A stretch of 6,409 nucleotides of DNA from Pseudomonadota bacterium. Its GTDB lineage: Bacteria > Pseudomonadota > Alphaproteobacteria > Rhizobiales > Methyloligellaceae. Below the pieces are notes generated by a model. That model saw only the letters and a list, made by a program, of their open reading frames with translations, had not been told where the DNA came from and made no database searches. The stretch's first letter is position 1. Each line of letters starts with the position of its first letter. The translations under genes were made by a program, and so were the position numbers. Where the stretch lies: positions 1 to 6,409 of the forward strand of contig JADFHH010000098.1 of NCBI GenBank assembly GCA_022567275.1. Direction: 5' to 3'. Positions 6,269 to 6,409 of the stretch are shown in pieces.

Positions 6269-6409
6269 ATGCCACAGGATCTTTCCAAGCTGCCTTACCG
6301 GCCCTGCGTGGGCATTGTGCTGTTGAATGACCAGGGCCTCGTCTGGGTCGGCCGCCGCATTGCGAAATGGGAAGGCGATGGCGCGCAGAGTCTGTGGCAG
6401 ATGCCGCAG
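6269..6409 (+). CDS. rppH: RNA pyrophosphohydrolase, N-terminal part (3' end outside window)
   Basis: RppH is a Nudix hydrolase that removes pyrophosphate from the 5' triphosphate end of mRNA, opening it to RNase E decay. Only 47 codons are visible. LPYRPCVGIVLLND at residues 8-21, GLVWVGRR at 23-30 and LWQMPQ at 42-47 are the characteristic N-terminal blocks of RppH/NudH, and the next residues should be the GG that opens the Nudix box. The Nudix catalytic glutamates fall beyond the window, so activity cannot be judged. The ATG at 6269 gives the normal family N terminus. It follows the deacetylase stop by 13 bases with no recognisable Shine-Dalgarno, suggesting expression from the same transcript. 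Confidence 0.93.
   Translation, partial: MPQDLSKLPYRPCVGIVLLNDQGLVWVGRRIAKWEGDGAQSLWQMPQ

Overview
The window is a stretch of ordinary chromosome from an alphaproteobacterium, most likely in or near Rhizobiales (Hyphomicrobiales). The evidence is the gene order (proA-nadD-rsfS-rlmH, then an envC-like gene, a ctpA-type protease, a YibQ-type deacetylase and rppH), the moderately high GC content judged by eye, and lineage-typical protein details such as the short leader before the NadD GGTFDPPH motif. The genus cannot be named from the sequence alone. All eight genes lie on the + strand; the first (proA) and last (rppH) are cut by the window edges.

Positions 1-2105 are the housekeeping half: the 3' end of proA (proline synthesis), overlapped by nadD (NAD synthesis), an 85-base gap with a candidate promoter and nested inverted repeats, then rsfS (ribosome silencing factor) and rlmH (23S rRNA pseudouridine methyltransferase) only 3 bases apart. 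RsfS and RlmH both act on the large ribosomal subunit.

Positions 2157-6255 are the cell-envelope half: a secreted coiled-coil protein with a degenerate LytM domain (EnvC-like, probably an amidase activator), overlapping by 4 bases a membrane-anchored S41 processing protease (CtpA) with an unusual Lys/Glu-rich tail, then a 266-base AT-rich gap with inverted repeats, and a membrane-anchored divergent polysaccharide deacetylase (YibQ family). Together these look like a peptidoglycan-remodelling set: one protein to switch on wall hydrolases, a protease to limit envelope proteins, and a deacetylase-fold protein of uncertain activity. rppH (RNA pyrophosphohydrolase) begins 13 bases after the deacetylase.

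I found no mobile element, CRISPR array, tRNA or rRNA gene, and no clear sign of horizontal transfer. I do not see a new system here. The points most worth a second look are the structured gap upstream of rsfS, the catalytically altered envelope proteins, the internal repeat in the CtpA tail, and the hairpin upstream of the deacetylase gene.
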